Below, piece after piece: positions 1 through 12,000 of a DNA stretch of 64,000 nt (its first letter is position 1; every line of letters starts with the position of its first letter). The notes under the pieces are model-generated. The model did no database searches. It was given only the letters and a program-made list of their open reading frames with translations, and was not told where the DNA came from. The DNA lies in NCBI RefSeq assembly GCF_027595985.1, contig NC_073307.1:36770234-36834233 (forward strand), in the 5' to 3' direction. Position numbers and translations under genes: made by a program. Origin of the DNA: Sorex araneus. Taxonomy: Eukaryota; Chordata; Mammalia; Eulipotyphla; Soricidae.

Positions 1-411
1 TTACCAAACAGGCGTGAACTCGGTGGCGCGGGGCAAGGGGGAAAAAGAAAAGTTATGTAACAAACAGCGGGACTTAATATCTCTATATTCTTAGCAGTGG
101 AGAACTATCAAATGCCTCCTTGGCAATAGGACTGCTTTCCTTTTTTGGGGGAAACCCCAACAACGGTAGTGAGTTGTGTGTTGAAACATGGAATGTAATC
201 GAGATAAGGCATAAACGAAGTGGAACTTATCATGTACAAGGGTGGGGACTGGGGAGGTGGGAGGGGGCGGCAGGTATACTGGGGGGGGGGGTTGGTGATG
301 GGAGATGGGCACTGGTGAAGGGAAGGGTGTTTGAGAATTGTATAACCGACATAATCCTGAGAACTATGTAACCCTCCACATGGTGATTCAATAAAATTAT
401 TATTAAAAAAA
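1..411 (+). mobile_element. L1 3' end with A-tail
   Basis: The 3' untranslated end of a LINE-1, running off the left edge. It shares the block 'gtgagttgtgtgttgaaa', the G-rich tract, 'gcactggtgaaggga' and 'ccacatggtgattcaataaa' with the L1 tail at 16380-16659, and ends in an A-run at about 404-412. Confidence 0.75.
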
Positions 412-1495
412 AATGAAAGAAGAGTTGCAAATTAAATGCATAAAATACTGTAAAGAGAATGAGGAAAAAGCAACTAGGGGAAATAATTACAAAATAAAAG
501 ATGACCAGTTTTGCATAACTATTAAAGTAGGACAAGCCAGGTTGACTTAAATATAAGCTATCCATGAAATCTAAATGATCAAGATTCAGAGATGGTCCCG
601 GAGAGAAAATTTATTTGCAACTTTCTAAGAAACTGTATCTACAGTTTTTTTTTGCGGGGGGGGGGGGAGTTGACTGTCCAGGATGGGAGTCAATGAGACT
701 TGGAAAGTCTTACAAGTCAGATGAGTGGACTCGAGAGAGGCCAAATACTGTGCAAAGTCAGAGTTTGCTAGAAAACTGTAACCATGGGGTTCACATGCTC
801 CATTTCTAAGGTCCAGAATGTAGAATCTGATTGTGACTACAAACCAGAAACCAAAATGATGCTCGTGGCCTCCGGATAACATGGCAGGTGACCTGCAGTG
901 AACACAGCAAAGAGTGGTACTCAGAAAAGAGCCAACAGCTAAAGTCTGAAATTACATATGATGCACAGACAGAACTACAAGAAATTTTTACATCTCACCA
1001 AAGCCAAATCAAAAGCCCAAATATCTATAAAACAAGGCACACACAATCCCCCTGAACCAAGCATAAGTGGTATAATCACAAATGATTTTACTATATGGGA
1101 ATGGAAGTCAGAGATGAAATGAAATGTGACTCCTAGTTTAAAGTATCATAAGCCAATGTGTCTCACCCCTGGTCACTAGGAACAACCTGGAGGAATGGGA
1201 AAGGGAGGGCACAGAAGGGAGGGGAGGGCAAGAGAAGGGAGAGTAGTACAATAAAACAGACTTTGTATTTTGATTTTAAAGTGCCAGTCTGAGAAAAAAA
1301 ATTTCATTCTATATTCGACCCTTAGAAAGTACTGTAGACCAAAACGGTTAACTTAGGACTTAAATTTTTAAAACAACTATTAAGCTCTGATTTATTGAAG
1401 AACACTTACCTTCCTTAAAAGGCCTGCTTTTATTTTTAGTTAGTACTATACTACAGAATAGGATGTACTCCCAATACACTATGAGATACACAAAA

Positions 1496-1670
1496 TTTTT
1501 TTTTTTCTTTTTGGGTCACACCCAGAGATGCTCAGGGGTTACTCCTGGCTTTGCACTCAGGAATTACCCCTAGCAGTGCTTGTGGGACCATATGGGATGT
1601 CAGGGATGGAACCCGGGTCGGTCGCATGCAAGGCAAACGCCCTACCTGCTGTGCTATCGCTCCAGCCCCA
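1496..1670 (-). mobile_element. SOR-type SINE, near full length
   Basis: Reverse copy with a T-run at the left (its A-tail), then gggtcacaccca, gcactcaggaatta, ggaacccgggtcggtcgcat and a head ending gtgctatcgctccagcccc. The head carries tRNA-like A and B boxes. One of the best-preserved copies here. Confidence 0.88.
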
Positions 1671-2446
1671 AGAGATACTCTCAGAATTATTGAAGAAAAT
1701 CAGCTAAGATTGAACTACCAAGAGCTGGGCCACCTTTCTTGCTAGTGCACTTTGGAAATCTTCACTCCACAAGACTGGAAGCATTTTCAAGAGCAGAAAG
1801 TTACCTGATTCTTCATGGCATCACCAAGCAGTACTGAAACAATGCCTGCCTAAGGCAGCTACTCATATTAAAAACAAGTGCTGTGAAGAATGTTATTTGT
1901 AAGAGCAAAATACTGAAGAAAAAAATGCAAATGTTAATTCACAGGAAGCACTGGTGACAGAATGAAGTTTCCTGGAGCCAAAGCAAATGAGGAGGGTTTC
2001 TGTGAAGTCCATGGAGTTTTCTAGGCTATCCTGACTGAAGCAGGACAAAAACAAAGAAAAAGGTTAGACGGTAGACATGTTACTTATGAAAGAAAAAATA
2101 AGAACTAGAGCTAGAGATACATTTTGGGGTAAGGTGAACTGCCTGTGAGGAGAGGGGTGAGGAGAGAAGAGATGGGGAGGGAGGCTGTGGAGGGCTGTGG
2201 AGGAGAGGGAATGAAAGTGCTCCTGCTACTAAGCTTTCACTATTCCTGTAGGTCTACATGCTTTTCAAAGTATTCTTCTGAGGAAAGGAAGAAAGAACCT
2301 CACTAAGTCTGCAACAAGGCCATCGCCCGCCCCACCCCCCACTGAGAGACACAGGCCTTTGCAGCCACAGCACAGACCGGACATCCTTAGACTTTCGATT
2401 CCCATTCATGGTCAGCTACACTGCTGGGGTCACTAGCCAGTCTGTA

Positions 2447-2562
2447 ACACACACACAAACATACACACACACACACATACACACACATTTTCACATAGTG
2501 GCTCTATCTAACACAGAGCACTGCTTCAGAAAAACCTGCACCTTTCTGGCCAGCAACCTTCC

Positions 2563-2614
<52 letters not shown>

Positions 2615-2745
2615 TTTTCACACAATGGCTCTAACACACAGACAGATACACACAATACACACACTCTTTTCACACAATGGCTCTATCTAATACAGCGCAC
2701 TGCTTCAGAAAAACTTGCATCTTTCTGGTCAGCAACCCTCCCTGG
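2447..2745 (+). repeat. CA microsatellite with duplicated flank
   Basis: (CA)n tracts at about 2447-2487 and 2566-2614, separated and followed by two similar blocks (2488-2565 and 2668-2745) that each contain a match to 'tggctctatctaa' and 'cactgcttcagaaaaac'. A third, partial block lies at 2615-2655. Confidence 0.85.
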
Positions 2746-3225
2746 AAATTTATATAGAAAATAATACAGTTACAAATAACAAGTGTTTGAAAAAAAAATA
2801 CATCTGTATATAACTAAATCACACTTTATTAATTTTTTAAAAATAAAATGTGAAAATCTAAAACTTTCTCCACAACAGTGAGAGGCTTCAAGGAGAAATC
2901 AAGATGTGATGGAGGAGACAGCAAAGAGTTCTTGAAGTTATAAGCCATTTAATTCCTCTAAGTAAAGGGTCGCACTGATAAGCATGGACATATTATTATT
3001 AAAAAAGAAAAAGTGTGAAGAAAAAACAAGTTAGATTTCCCATATTTCCCTCCTATAAAACAGTATCTTTGCCCAAAGGAGGTAACTAACCATCATAACT
3101 TAGTCTGAAATGCCTACAGAAATAATGTTGATTTTGTGTTTTCCCTCCACAAACAGTCCCATACTGGACGTAGCATTTTATAACTTATTTTCTTTCAAGC
3201 TTTGCCTTAGAGACTTGTCTGTCTG

Positions 3226-3294
3226 TTTTCAGTGCTTGGGATCAAATCTAGGGCCTCACACATACATGGCAAGGCTATATCACTGAGCTACCTA
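3226..3294 (-). mobile_element. Old SINE fragment
   Basis: The head part of a reverse SINE: gggatcaaatctagggcc (degenerate B box), catggcaaggc and cactgagcta. Confidence 0.5.
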
Positions 3295-3334
3295 TTGGAG
3301 GTTTATTTATTCTTGGCTTCTGTTTTAGTTTCAC

Positions 3335-3478
3335 AGGTTTTGGGGGGCCAAACCTGGCAGTGCTCAGGGGGGATTTATGGTTCTTATGCTCGAGGAACAA
3401 AAATGTGAGCCAGGGATTAAATGCCAGGTGCCCTCGCAAAGCATGTGCTCCAACCCTTTGAGTCATCTTTTTGACTCC
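3335..3478 (-). mobile_element. Old SOR-type SINE
   Basis: Reverse copy, diverged, with ctggcagtgctcagggg, gagccagggattaaatgcc and a degenerate head. It sits directly beside two further SINE pieces. Confidence 0.6.
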
Positions 3479-3503
3479 AAGAGGTGTTGTTTTGTTGTGT
3501 TTT

Positions 3504-3588
3504 AATTTTGTTTTTCAGTACTGGGGGTGGAACCCGGGCCCTCCATACAAAAGACATGTGCTCTCCCACGGAGCCATCTTCCTGGACT
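3504..3588 (-). mobile_element. SINE fragment
   Basis: Reverse fragment with cagtactgggggtggaaccc and a tRNA-like head (catgtgctctcccacggagc). Confidence 0.5.
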
Positions 3589-3760
3589 TGAGCCTTGCTT
3601 AAATGTAGCAAACAGTACTTCATAACGGGAAATACACTGATAAAAGAATAAATAAAGACTTTTTAAGTTCACACTCTTGAACACTACCAGCCAGAAAAAG
3701 AAAAAAAAATCCCTATGTAAAAAATGTTGGGTAAAGTTTTGTTAGGTCAAAAATGTATAT

Positions 3761-3934
3761 TTTGGGTGACACCCAGCAGTGCTTGGGAGCTATTCCCGGC
3801 TCTGTGTTGAGGAGTGACCTGGCAGTGCTCTAGGGCAGTGCTCTAGGGGACCATCTGTGGTCTTGGGCATTTGAACCAGGGTCATGGCCACCAGAGCCAC
3901 ATGCAAGGTAAGCATCTTATCTCTGTAGTGAGGT
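3761..3934 (-). mobile_element. SOR-type SINE
   Basis: Reverse copy with gggtgacacccagcagtgct, ctctgtgttgaggagtgacc and gcatttgaaccagggtcatg. It contains a 13-bp internal tandem duplication (gcagtgctctagg twice). Confidence 0.75.
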
Positions 3935-3950
3935 CAAAAATATTGTATGC

Positions 3951-4101
3951 TGGCCTGAAATATTGCTCTTGTGGCTGAGCACAGGCCTTACGGAGCTAAG
4001 TGTGATCCCCAATGCTACATGATTCTCCCCGGGGTGTGGTCCTGGCGCCTCTGCCAGAACTGCCAGGAGGGGGGCCCTGGGCACGTCTGGGTATGACACC
4101 C
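3951..4101 (+). mobile_element. SOR-type SINE, diverged
   Basis: Forward copy abutting the reverse copy before it: tggcctgaaatattgctctt, then gtgtgatccccaatgctaca and tctgggtatgacacc at the end. Confidence 0.6.
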
Positions 4102-4539
4102 ATAAGTGTGCTACATAGATACAAATGCACACATATACAATTTGTATACATGATACATAAGTTCTCAATTTGAAAACCGCCACAGTATTGTTTAAATTCT
4201 TCTTTGGCCTGGCAGCACCTAGTCCAGTGAGTTGGGATCTCTGCCAGATGAACTCTGAGAGATGAATAAAATGAGAGCAGCTTTACTTTTTATCTCATGA
4301 CCCTTCTGTATTAAATTTTGTTTTACAGATCTTGTAGGAAACTACTGATAAAAGTTTTAACTAATATTTCATATCTGTGAATAGGTACGAAAAGGATTAT
4401 GGCTACATTTACTGTTCATCTAAGGCTCGTTTTCTTAAGAAGAGTCAATTACACTTAATGAAAGGATAACAATGGGGACTCACTCTTCAATACAGGGCTA
4501 TAAACTCATGGCTTAAAAATCCCCTATAGACCACTATGA

Positions 4540-4638
4540 CAATAATAGTTGAAAATGATTGCTCTGGACAAGAAGTGAATGCTGCAAGTAGGTAAAGAGC
4601 TAAGCACGATAACCCTTTATCATGCATATCATGCAGGC

Positions 4639-4685
<47 letters not shown>

Positions 4686-4795
4686 CAGAGAGACAGAGAG
4701 ACAGAGAGAGAGAGACAGAGCACCAGCTATATGCCCAAAAGAGGGAGGAGAGGGGGAGAAAGGGGGAGGCAGGGAGGAAGGGGGAGGAGGGGGGG

Positions 4796-4856
<61 letters not shown>

Positions 4857-5065
4857 AAGAGAAGGAGAAGGAGAAGGAGAAGGAGAGAGAGGAAAAGTGC
4901 CTGCCAGAGGCAGGTGGGAGCTGGGGCGGGGGCGGGTAACTGTGTACACTGGTGAAGGGATGTGTGTTAGAACACTATATGACTGTTCTATATGATAATG
5001 CAATCATGAAGAACTTTGTCACTGTGTATTTCACTGTGATTCAATTAAAAATAACCAAAAAAAAA
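4540..5065 (+). mobile_element. L1-like 3' end expanded by a GA microsatellite
   Basis: The start (gaccactatgacaataatag, tgctctggacaa) and the end (ggtgaagggatgtgtgttag, cactgtgattcaattaaa, A-run) match the same family at 63080-63386. The short GA-rich spot of that relative is replaced here by roughly 260 bp of (GA)n, AGAC and GGA repeats. Confidence 0.7.
4640..4895 (+). repeat. GA-rich microsatellite
   Basis: Pure (GA)n at about 4642-4675 and 4799-4840, with agacag, GGGGGA and aggaga variants between and after. It produces long Arg-Glu and Ser-Leu reading frames that are not genes. Confidence 0.95.
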
Positions 5066-5109
5066 AACCCCAACCAACCAAACAAACAAAAATTCCCCTA
5101 CAGGGATAC

Positions 5110-5251
5110 AAAAAGAGCAACTTGTGCAAATGCTTTGCATTCAGGTGGCCCAGATTCAACACCCAGCACCACAGTGTCTCCTAAGCACAGCTTCAGGAGT
5201 AGCCCAAGCCCCAGGGTGGGGGTGGCGTGGGCCAAAACAAACAAACAAAAC
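5110..5251 (+). mobile_element. SOR-type SINE
   Basis: Forward copy: gctttgcattcaggtggccc, attcaacacccagcaccaca, caggagtagcccaagcccc, ending in a caaa-rich tail. Confidence 0.7.
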
Positions 5252-5331
5252 CGCCTTTAAAAGAAAACACCCTCTTTACAGAGGAACAACACCAGAGTAT
5301 AAACTTACTCAGACGAGCAAGAATCACCAAT

Positions 5332-5487
5332 GGGACCAGAGAGACAGTACATGTGTAAGGTCGTGCAGCCAACCTAGGTTTGATACCCAACACATATACA
5401 TGTAGTCTCCTCTAAGTGACACCAGGAGTGATCCCTTAACACAGTAAGCTCTGAGCACTTCTGGGTGTGGCCCCCAAAACAAAACAG
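5332..5487 (+). mobile_element. SOR-type SINE
   Basis: Forward copy: gggaccagagagacagtaca, ggtttgatacccaacacata, ctgggtgtggcccccaaaac. Confidence 0.75.
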
Positions 5488-5611
5488 GGGGGAAGTAAGA
5501 GAAATTATTAACAAATGCTGAACCAGTGAGGAAATATTTGGAAAGAGAGTATTTTGATCTCAATGTGTCTCACCACATGTTACTAGTCACTAAAAGGAGA
5601 ATAGTAAAGAT

Positions 5612-6190
5612 ATGATAGCACTGTGGTTGAGCACAGAGGGCGTGCGGGCAGAGAGTCTCTTGCCTGCATGCCTGGCTATCTTCCCCGGGGCCTCTTGGAA
5701 GGGATGGGCTCCAGCTTCCCTCCCCACCCTAAGCAGAGCTCCCGGCGACCGAAGACCACCGGAACCTACCTATAGCCATGCTCGAGGCCCCTCTCCACAC
5801 ATTAGGACAGGCCTCATGCATGAAGGTACCGGCAGAGGAACCCAGGTGTGTGTAATCCCATCAATGGCCAACATCCAGAGATTTAAAAGCGAGCTCCCAG
5901 AAGATATCTTGTAGCCTAGTACTCCCTCTGGGAGGAACTGGCAAGCTTCTGAGAGTTTCCTGCCCACATGGGACAGCCTTGCAAGCTTCCCATGGTGTAT
6001 TCATATGCTAAATCCAGTAACATGCAGGATCTCATTCCCCTGACCCTGAAAGAGCCTCCAAGTGCGACATCATTGGGTGGGCAGAGTCGAGAGAGACTTC
6101 TAAGATCTCAGGGAAAGGACAAATTGAGAGGTTACTGAGCCCGCTCGAGAAATTGACGATTAACGGGATTTCGTGATCGTGATTGTGATG
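5612..6190 (+). mobile_element. Extended composite SINE-like element
   Basis: A 580-bp element sharing, in the same order, several blocks with 50690-51413: agccatgctc, tcatgcatgaagg, gccaacatccagaga, tagcctagt, ctcattcccctgaccctgaa, then gttactg and a gctcgag tail. Its 3' part resembles the tail of the SOR-b SINE. Confidence 0.65.
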
Positions 6191-6439
6191 ATAGCACTGT
6201 AGCACTGTCATCCCGTTGTTCACTGGTTTGCTTGAGCGGGCACCAGTAACATCTCCATTGTGAGATTTGTTGTTATTGTTTTGGCCATATCAAATATGCC
6301 ATGGGTAGCTTGCCAGCTCTGCTGTGCGGGCGGGATACTCTCGGTACCTTGCCGGGTTTTCCGAGAGGGACAGAGGAATCAAACCCTGGTCAGCTGCGTC
6401 AAGGCAAACGCCCTATCGACTGTGCTATGGCTCCAGTCC
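6191..6439 (-). mobile_element. SOR-b SINE, full length
   Basis: Reverse copy of the subfamily lacking an A-tail. It begins atagcactgtagcactgtca, passes through gagcgggcaccagtaac, tttggccatatcaaatatgc and tctgctgtgcgggcgggata, and ends in the tRNA-like head. It lies tail-to-tail with the composite element before it. Confidence 0.85.
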
Positions 6440-9400
6440 ATAGATATGATAGAGAAATCAAAAATAAACTAAGCAAGTGGCCAAAAATTCACCCCCTTTT
6501 TTAATAATCAAAATTGGACTACTGCTTACTAATTGATTATGGATTACTGATTCAGGACAAACAGATACCATGTGCTGTTGTCATATATAAAACCCCAAAA
6601 CAGTGGTTTTCAGCATTTTTCAGTGGTTGCAAGCTGTAGCCAAAAAACACTGCATCACTAGCAGTTTTCCAGCCACAAATTCATCATCTGAATCTACCCA
6701 TCATAAACCAAACTACAGAAGAGTCTATAAAATAACTGACCTGTGCTTTACAAAAAATGACAATGTCATGGAAGAGCGAAAGGCTGAGAGATGATTTCAA
6801 ATTAAAGAAACATGACAACTAAACAGAATGTGAATCAGGATCCAGTGCCAAAAGAGAAAATAAAAACTGTTAAGAAGGACATTATTGAGACAACTGACAA
6901 TTTGGGTTATAGATTAAAAAGTGATATGTCAATCTTATATTTCCCGATATACTATTTTACTTTGGTGATGTTAAGATACTTCCCCCAATGACACGAACTT
7001 TGAAATAATACAGAATAAAGCAGCATAATGTACACAATTTACTCTCCATTTTTTCTGAAAAAATTATATATGTTCTACATACCATATACGTGTGTATACA
7101 CACATGTGAACTGAAAGTTAATAAAGCAAAAGCAACAAAATGTTATAAATTGATAAGATGGTATATACAGAAATGAAAATTATTTGTACTAAATTTCTTC
7201 AAAATAAAGTTATCTTGTAAGTAACTCCATCCAATGGTTAACAGGACAGTCTTTGTATCTATGACCAGCTGAATTCCAAGGTCAGTGGTCGGTAGATGAG
7301 GCTGGAAGCTCCTTCTCTATCAGGAACCAAAACTTCACACTGAGCGGAAAGGACTATGAGACCAGAGCTGTTTGAAACTGTGGTCTCAGCTGCTGCATAA
7401 ATAAAGCTGCGTACCTAAGGCAGAGAGAGGCAGCAATACAGTCCAGCAACCAGGTACTGGGGAGAAAAATCCTATGAGCCCAGTCTGCATCAGCTGTATG
7501 TATTCCCATTGTGTTGGAACGAAAAAAATGAATGATTTCTCTGTGCCACATGCTCCTTGGAGCATCACCTCCTGAGCCATCAGAACAGTTTACTCTCATT
7601 GCATGGATAAGTGAAACACAGAAGCGTTAAATAATATGCTCAAGGTGACATGCAAGAAAAAGAAATAAAACCCAGGTCTGAATTTACAGGTCATCAGGCT
7701 CCATCCCCTGTGTCTCTGTGCTACACTCCATGTTATGTTCTGTCTCTCCAGGAGTTCAGCAGTCTGGCCTGATCTGGAGAGAGGGAAGTGGGGCTAAGAG
7801 TCTCTTGATGGCATACAAGGGATGCAGAGAACATGGACTCACATCCAATCAATTTGCAAATGAAAAAATTTGGAACACACAAATATCAGCAACACAAAGG
7901 GGGATGCAAATAACAGGACTACGGAAAATTTAAAGAACAGCTGATATGTCCAAATGAATTACAGAACAAGAGGGGAAATGCATCTACAGATGCATAAAAC
8001 AGTTCAAATGAAACAGACATAAGGAATCATGGGGGGAAAAAAGCTTATATATGAAAAAAAAAAAGTCACTGAAATTAATCCCTGAGAGATGCAGTTAAAC
8101 AACATGTTAGATATCACTGAAGAGAGATTAGGTGAAATGGAAGGAAAATAAAAGGAAATGACACAAAGCATAGCTAGAAATATCAGGACAAAAATTCTGA
8201 AAGCCTAATGCAAGGGAATGAAGAACAGATTGAAAAGACTATAAATAGCTGAAAGTAGGTCCCAGGGTGGATAATAGCCCAGAATTAGTCACAGACACTA
8301 GTTCTGTAATGTCTAGTCATAGACATGAGTTCTGCAGATTAAGAGAACACAAAGTGATAGAGGATGAATAAAAATGAATCCTCTCCTAGACATACTGCAG
8401 TGGAAACACTGAAAATCAGAGATAATGCAGGGGGCATGGGAGAGTCCTCAACATGACCCTCAGTGCATCAGGTGGCCCTGTGACACAGCACCTGTGTGCA
8501 AAGTCAGATGTGTGAGCACTGAGGCTGGATGTGTGATTCCCAGTGAGCATGTATGTTAGCCATGCAGGGTCCCTGGAGCAGTGATGAATAGAAGGCACCG
8601 GGAACCACAACTAAAGGAGCCTGACCCCCACCACCATGATGACAGTGATGACAAAGAGAAGGGAATAGTGGTGATAATCTTCAGTCTCCTCCTGACACAA
8701 ATCCAGCGTTGGCAGCGACCAGAACATGCACTTGTCTGCGTGCTCTCCCTCCTCAGCTATGACCACACTCCCGGGTTGTCCCGTACCACACACCCCAGCC
8801 GGTTCTGCCACTCTTACTTCTCCCAAATCCAGTGCTGGCCTTCTTCTGTCCTTCTTCCTTGTACATCCACTCAGGCCTTAAAGATGGCCAAGTTGGCAGT
8901 CAGGGGTGTGTGCACCAGGACCCGAGCTCAAGCCCTGGCACCACACATCTGCCTCCTCCCCACACCCCCTGCTCCACCACAGTAGCTCTGTTGGCCCCTG
9001 GCACTGCAAGACCCAAATGGCTCTGACCCCTCAGGCCCCAGTACTGAGCTCTCTGGCCCAGTTGGCCACGTGTCACCAGGGGCTCCCTCAGCACTTCTTA
9101 GGAGCCCCTCCACCACCCAAAGGGTGGCACTTCTAACTTAGGAGAAAATTCAAACAAAATTCATGCCTATATCAGAGAACAAGAATGGGTGCTCTCCAGA
9201 GCCCAGAGGCCATCCTAGTGTAAGGCAAGGAGAAGAAACCCACAGGTCTTTAAAGAACGCCTGATATGCTCAAATGGATTATGGAATAGTGGGGAAAGCA
9301 GAAGATGCAAACTGTGGAGGCTGCAGGGGGTCCTGCCGGGAGTGTGAAGACCCGGCACCAACCAGGAGGGGCCTGCAGTGTGGGGCCAGGCTGAGGGTGG

Positions 9401-11287
9401 CAGGAGCGGGGCCGGCTGGAACATGGAATAGGCTTGCGCAGAAGAGGCAGGGCGAGGAGTGGGAAGAAAGGCACACTCGGAGACACGGGGATCTCCCCTT
9501 GCGGAGGTCCGGTCACAGACACATTCATCCTTAGCAAGGTGCCATGTGTCCAAGACACAGGGAGCCGGGGTGGGGGGGGATCCATGCGGTGAGGTCACAG
9601 GAACAAATGCAGAATCAGTATCACTGCTTCACAGAGCAGGCGCCCTCGGACAACAAGACAGACACTCCAGAGTGGAGCCTGGAGGGGCAGAAAGTTCACC
9701 TCGAGGGTGTGATTTGCAGGTGAGTCTCAACATCACTGGGGATCACAGACCTGAGCACCTGAAACCTTTGTGGGAAGCTGCCCAGACTGACACATTCTGC
9801 CACGAGCATGTCAGTCAGATCACTCGGGGCAGAACAGCCACCTCCTACCTAATGCGGATGAGCACTGACAGGCGAGCAAGGCTCCCGGCCCAGCAGCTGG
9901 GGACAGCTAATCCCTCGGCCCATCTCTCCCAACCCCTTGCTGTTCTCCGTATGTTGGTTCCCCGTTTTCCTTCCCCTCCACCCCGCACCTTTCTGTCCCC
10001 CTGCCCAGCACTGCCTTCCATTTCTCTGCCCCCTCCCATTTCTTTAACTCATCCACGTGTGGCAATGAAAGGGAACCAAATCCACTACCCACCGCCTCCT
10101 TACCATGCGTAAGTTTAGAAGCCAAGGAGTTGAAAGTTTCACACAGGTACCCTGAGACATTACCCATGGAAGGGGCAGGTGGGGAGAGAAAGAGTGTGGG
10201 GGAGAAAGTGCTTCACACAGAAAAGAAAATAAGCTGTTTGGCATCAGGTAAGCCTGTCTCTCTGGGCGGCAAGCAGGTTTGGGGCAGCCTCTGCAGCAGC
10301 CACCGAGTGGGCCAGGGCACAGGGTGCAGGGAGGAGGGCAGGAGCCGGGCAGGCTGTGGGTGCAGACCCTGGTCTCCAGGAGTGCAGCCTCCGTGGCCCT
10401 CTCCAAGAAGCCAGCCCCAGGTGGGGCGCTGCCTGTGCTCGGGGGGCATGACAGGGCACGCTCTGATGAAAGGGCAGCAAGCGTGAGAAGGGCTATGTGA
10501 GCCAGCAACAGCCAGCCCCGGCAGCATGAGAGCCTCAGGCCTTACTCAGGGGGCTCATTTCATGATTAGGCAAAGTAGAATGCTCTTTTGCAGAAGGGTG
10601 TTTAGGGCCTCACCCAGCAGGGACCAGGGGACCAGGGACAGGAGCCGGTGTCCAGTGACCGCATGTCAGGCAAGCACCGTAACTCCTGTCCATCTCTCCA
10701 AGCCCAAGTTTAATACTCTGACCACAAATTCCATTAGACAATTTCATCTGTTCTTTCACTGTGGGTTTTCCCTATGTCAGGCAGAGAGTTTTATACTTGT
10801 AGTTTTATCTGCATATATTTTCTTGACTCTGCCGATACTACACGGAGTGGTTCTACAATCCCCACAGCTGAGGAACGTGCAGTTTAGCCCAACTGAACAA
10901 ACCACCCAGAGTCAAACCCTCGGAGGCAAACATGGGATTTGAATGCAGATCTGACTCTGAAGCCAGTGGCTCTCGGCTTCTCAGATTTCCAAGCACATGT
11001 GAATGGGGGGGGGGGGGGAAAGCGGTGACCAGGTGAGCGATAAGCTGTGTCTGTGGGGCGGGCGTGTGCTGAGGACTCTGCATATCTCACGCGCCACGCC
11101 ACACCCAGGCAGCTGAGCCCTGGACAAAATCTTGAAAAGCAAGAGGCTGAATAAAGGAAGACACATACACCACAGGGCTGCTGGCTGCTGATTGACGTAC
11201 CCCTGGGACTTCTGAAAGTTGAAATGACTGCCGGCTATAAGGTGCTATGAGAGGTGACTGTTTTCAAGATAAAAATATGCCACACAG

Positions 11288-11526
11288 AGGTGGGGGGAGG
11301 AGCACAGGTGCTGGTGTGTCTGCTTTGCAGGTGGGGGCCCCAAGTCCAATCCCTAGCACGTGATGAACGCCATGTTCACAGAGAGCAGCGTTCTGTTGTG
11401 TGGTAGTCACAAGAGAAGCCGACCTTGCTTCTACTACAACAAAGAGCACTGCTCTTTGATGATATCCCCAAGCTCTGAGTTGTGAGCAGCCCCTGGACAC
11501 GGCCAGGTGTGGCACCCAAAACAAAA
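11288..11526 (+). mobile_element. SINE interrupted by about 100 bp
   Basis: Forward copy with gtctgctttgcaggtggggg, gtccaatccctagcacgtga, then about 100 bp not normal for the family (about 11360-11462), then the usual end ccaggtgtggcacccaaaac. Confidence 0.6.
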
Positions 11527-11582
11527 CTACCGCTACTATTTAGAAGCTGCAGCAGCAGTATGCTTGGTAGCAATTCAATTGT

Positions 11583-11810
11583 ATTTTTATTTTACTTTAT
11601 TTTGTGAGGTCGGGGAGGGGGTTGGAGCCATACTCTGCAGTGCTCATCAGAGGTTACTCTTGGCTCTCCATTCAGGAGTCATTCCTAGAGGGCTGGTGAA
11701 GGGTGTGGGGTGCGGGTGGTTGGGTGGGAGCCATAGGAGATGCAGAGGACTAAACCCAGGTCGGCTGCTTGCCAGGCAAGCCCCCTACCTGCTATACTAC
11801 CTCTCTGGCC
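11583..11810 (-). mobile_element. SOR-type SINE
   Basis: Reverse copy with gagccatactctgcagtgct, actaaacccaggtcggctgc and a head ending tatactacctctctggcc. A G-rich stretch in the middle lengthens it by some 45 bp. Confidence 0.75.
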
Positions 11811-11820
11811 TTCACCTGCA

Positions 11821-12000
11821 TTTTTATAAACTGTCTTACTGAGGGAGGAGGGGTTTGAGCCATACCCAGCCGTGTTCCGGGCTTTCTTCTGCCTCTGCGC
11901 TCAGGGATCACTAGGGGACCATACGGGGCATTGGGGATTGAACCCGGGCCGGCAACCTGCAAAGTGAGTGCCCTACCCACAGTGCTATCATTCCAGTCCC
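11821..12000 (-). mobile_element. SOR-type SINE
   Basis: Reverse copy immediately behind another in the same orientation: gagccatacccagccgtgtt, ggggattgaacccgggccgg, agtgctatcattccagtccc. Confidence 0.82.

Noticed and set aside
2408..2764. Thr-His repeat ORF
   Set aside because: Translation of CA microsatellites and their duplicated flanks.
4579..5003. Arg-Glu and Ser-Leu repeat ORFs on both strands
   Set aside because: Pure translation of the GA microsatellite.
9459..10112. 217-codon plus-strand ORF
   Set aside because: No recognisable domain, Pro/Ser-rich end, no splice or promoter context; chance frame in GC-rich intron.
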